Source: Clostridia bacterium
Lineage (GTDB): Bacteria; Bacillota; Clostridia; TANB77; CAG-508
Length of the DNA: 6,192 nucleotides
Reading direction: 5' to 3'
NCBI GenBank assembly: GCA_900752095.1
Contig: CAADUD010000157.1
Span: 1 to 6,192, forward strand
The position numbers were made by a program, and so were the translations under genes. Shown one piece after another: positions 5,474 through 6,192 of the stretch. Under the pieces are notes generated by a model that worked only from the letters and a program-made list of their open reading frames with translations, was not told where the DNA came from and made no database searches. Positions within the stretch are counted from its first letter, which is position 1; every line of letters starts with the position of its first letter.

Positions 5474-6192
5474 TTACAAATATAAAGTTATACTAACTAT
5501 TGCTCCTCCATCTGCTGCATTATAAACTTTTAAATCTCCATCATATTTATCACAAAGCAGTTTAGTTATATAAAGCCCCATTCCCATATGTCCTGAAGCA
5601 TAATTTCTGTTTTTTCTTATCTTTTCACTGTCTATTTCATTAATTATTTTACTTTCAAAGCCACAACCATCATCCTTAACAATTAATATAACCTGTTCAT
5701 CTTCTATATTGATATTTATAGAAACTTCACTGTTAGCAAACCTAATTGCATTGGTAATAATATTTTCATAAATCTCTAAAAATATGAACTTATCAATATT
5801 AATTTCAAAATCTTCTTTAAATTGATTATGTTGAACCTTTATATCAATTCCATTTTTCTTATAAAACACTTTGTTTTCTTCTTCAATATCATAAATTATT
5901 TTTAGTGCACTTACCTTTTCATCTTTTCTATCTCGTAGTTTTACCTCATCTGCTCTTCTCATATATTCCACAAATTCTTTCAATCTTGCAATTTGAACAT
6001 TACATTTATTAAGTTCCGCTAGCACCTCTTCTTTGGATATGTTGTCTTCTGGATAAAACTCTAAAATAGTTTCTACATACCCCTCTAATACCATTAGTGG
6101 AACTCTTATATCATGAGCTATTGATGCATGAAACTCCTTTTCTTCTATAATTCTATTCCACATTTTCTGATTATTATCTATCAATTGAATTC
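5474..6192 (-). CDS. Sensor histidine kinase, C-terminal catalytic part (5' end outside window)
   Basis: The frame is open to the right edge; the TTG at 6184 is probably internal, since the dimerisation helix is already under way and any sensing or membrane region must lie upstream. Counting from 6184, the phospho-acceptor H-box is IAHDIRVPL with His24, the N-box ENIITNAIRFA is at 140-150 (Asn141/Asn145), the G1 box DDGCGF at 171-176 and the G2 box GHMGMGLYITK at 198-208. This is a HisKA-type dimerisation domain plus an HATPase_c domain, so the protein autophosphorylates on His and passes phosphate to a response regulator, expected immediately upstream off the window. Kinases of this kind next to ABC-2 transporters often detect a peptide antibiotic or the locus's own peptide. 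That role is inferred from position. A terminator follows directly, so it is the last gene of its transcript. Confidence 0.92.
   Translation of the reverse strand, partial: IQLIDNNQKMWNRIIEEKEFHASIAHDIRVPLMVLEGYVETILEFYPEDNISKEEVLAELNKCNVQIARLKEFVEYMRRADEVKLRDRKDEKVSALKIIYDIEEENKVFYKKNGIDIKVQHNQFKEDFEINIDKFIFLEIYENIITNAIRFANSEVSININIEDEQVILIVKDDGCGFESKIINEIDSEKIRKNRNYASGHMGMGLYITKLLCDKYDGDLKVYNAADGGAIVSITLYL

Noticed and set aside
5307..5525. 72-codon plus-strand open frame
   Set aside because: It runs antisense through the terminator and the end of the kinase gene, its composition mirrors A/T-rich DNA (Phe, Ile, Leu, Lys), and it has no ribosome site.
6180..6184. TTG 6184 as the start of a short cytoplasmic kinase
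   Set aside because: The frame is open through the edge, TTG is a rare start, no ribosome site precedes it, and only about 24 residues would precede the phospho-acceptor histidine.
6187..6192. GAATTC exactly at the right end
   Set aside because: Probably an EcoRI cloning boundary, as no internal GAATTC was noticed; it says something about the origin of the sequence, not about biology.
1..6192. CRISPR arrays, tRNA or rRNA genes, insertion sequences
   Set aside because: No regularly spaced repeats, RNA gene signatures or transposase-like frames were seen on either strand.

Overview
The window is AT-rich DNA (most intergenic stretches are almost pure A/T). The genes favour A/T-ending codons and AGA, and most start behind purine-rich AGGAGG-type ribosome binding sites. 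This points to a low-GC Firmicute, most likely a Clostridium-like anaerobe; two oxygen-sensitive radical SAM enzymes fit that. Everything readable as a gene lies on the minus strand, so transcription runs from high to low coordinates.

In transcription order the layout is as follows. (1) 6192-5474: the C-terminal catalytic part of a sensor histidine kinase, whose N-terminus and probable response regulator lie off the right edge. A strong intrinsic terminator (5438-5473) begins directly after its stop codon. (2) 5301-2698: three overlapping genes for an ABC-2 type transporter, namely a six-helix permease with a large extracytoplasmic loop, a smaller six-helix permease and an ATPase. An inverted repeat (5424-5441) sits just after the terminator, upstream of this operon. 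(3) 2697-2235: a 463-base stretch without an intact gene. It holds a good promoter (TTTACA-17-TACAAT), two sets of direct repeats and a decayed, internally deleted second copy of the ABC ATPase gene. The relic keeps the ribosome binding site, the first codons and the C-terminal quarter, with two 1-nt frameshifts and several nonsense codons. (4) 2234-1: two radical SAM/SPASM proteins in tandem. The first has an N-terminal extension that may bind a peptide; the second runs off the left edge.

The combination of sensor kinase, dedicated ABC-2 exporter or immunity transporter and two SPASM-type radical SAM enzymes is the usual composition of a locus making and handling a ribosomally synthesised, post-translationally modified peptide. 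No precursor peptide gene is visible in the window; it is probably just outside. The most distinctive observation made directly from the sequence is the ATPase relic, which shows that the transporter was once duplicated or that two homologous transporter units stood side by side and one decayed, leaving its promoter to drive the radical SAM pair.
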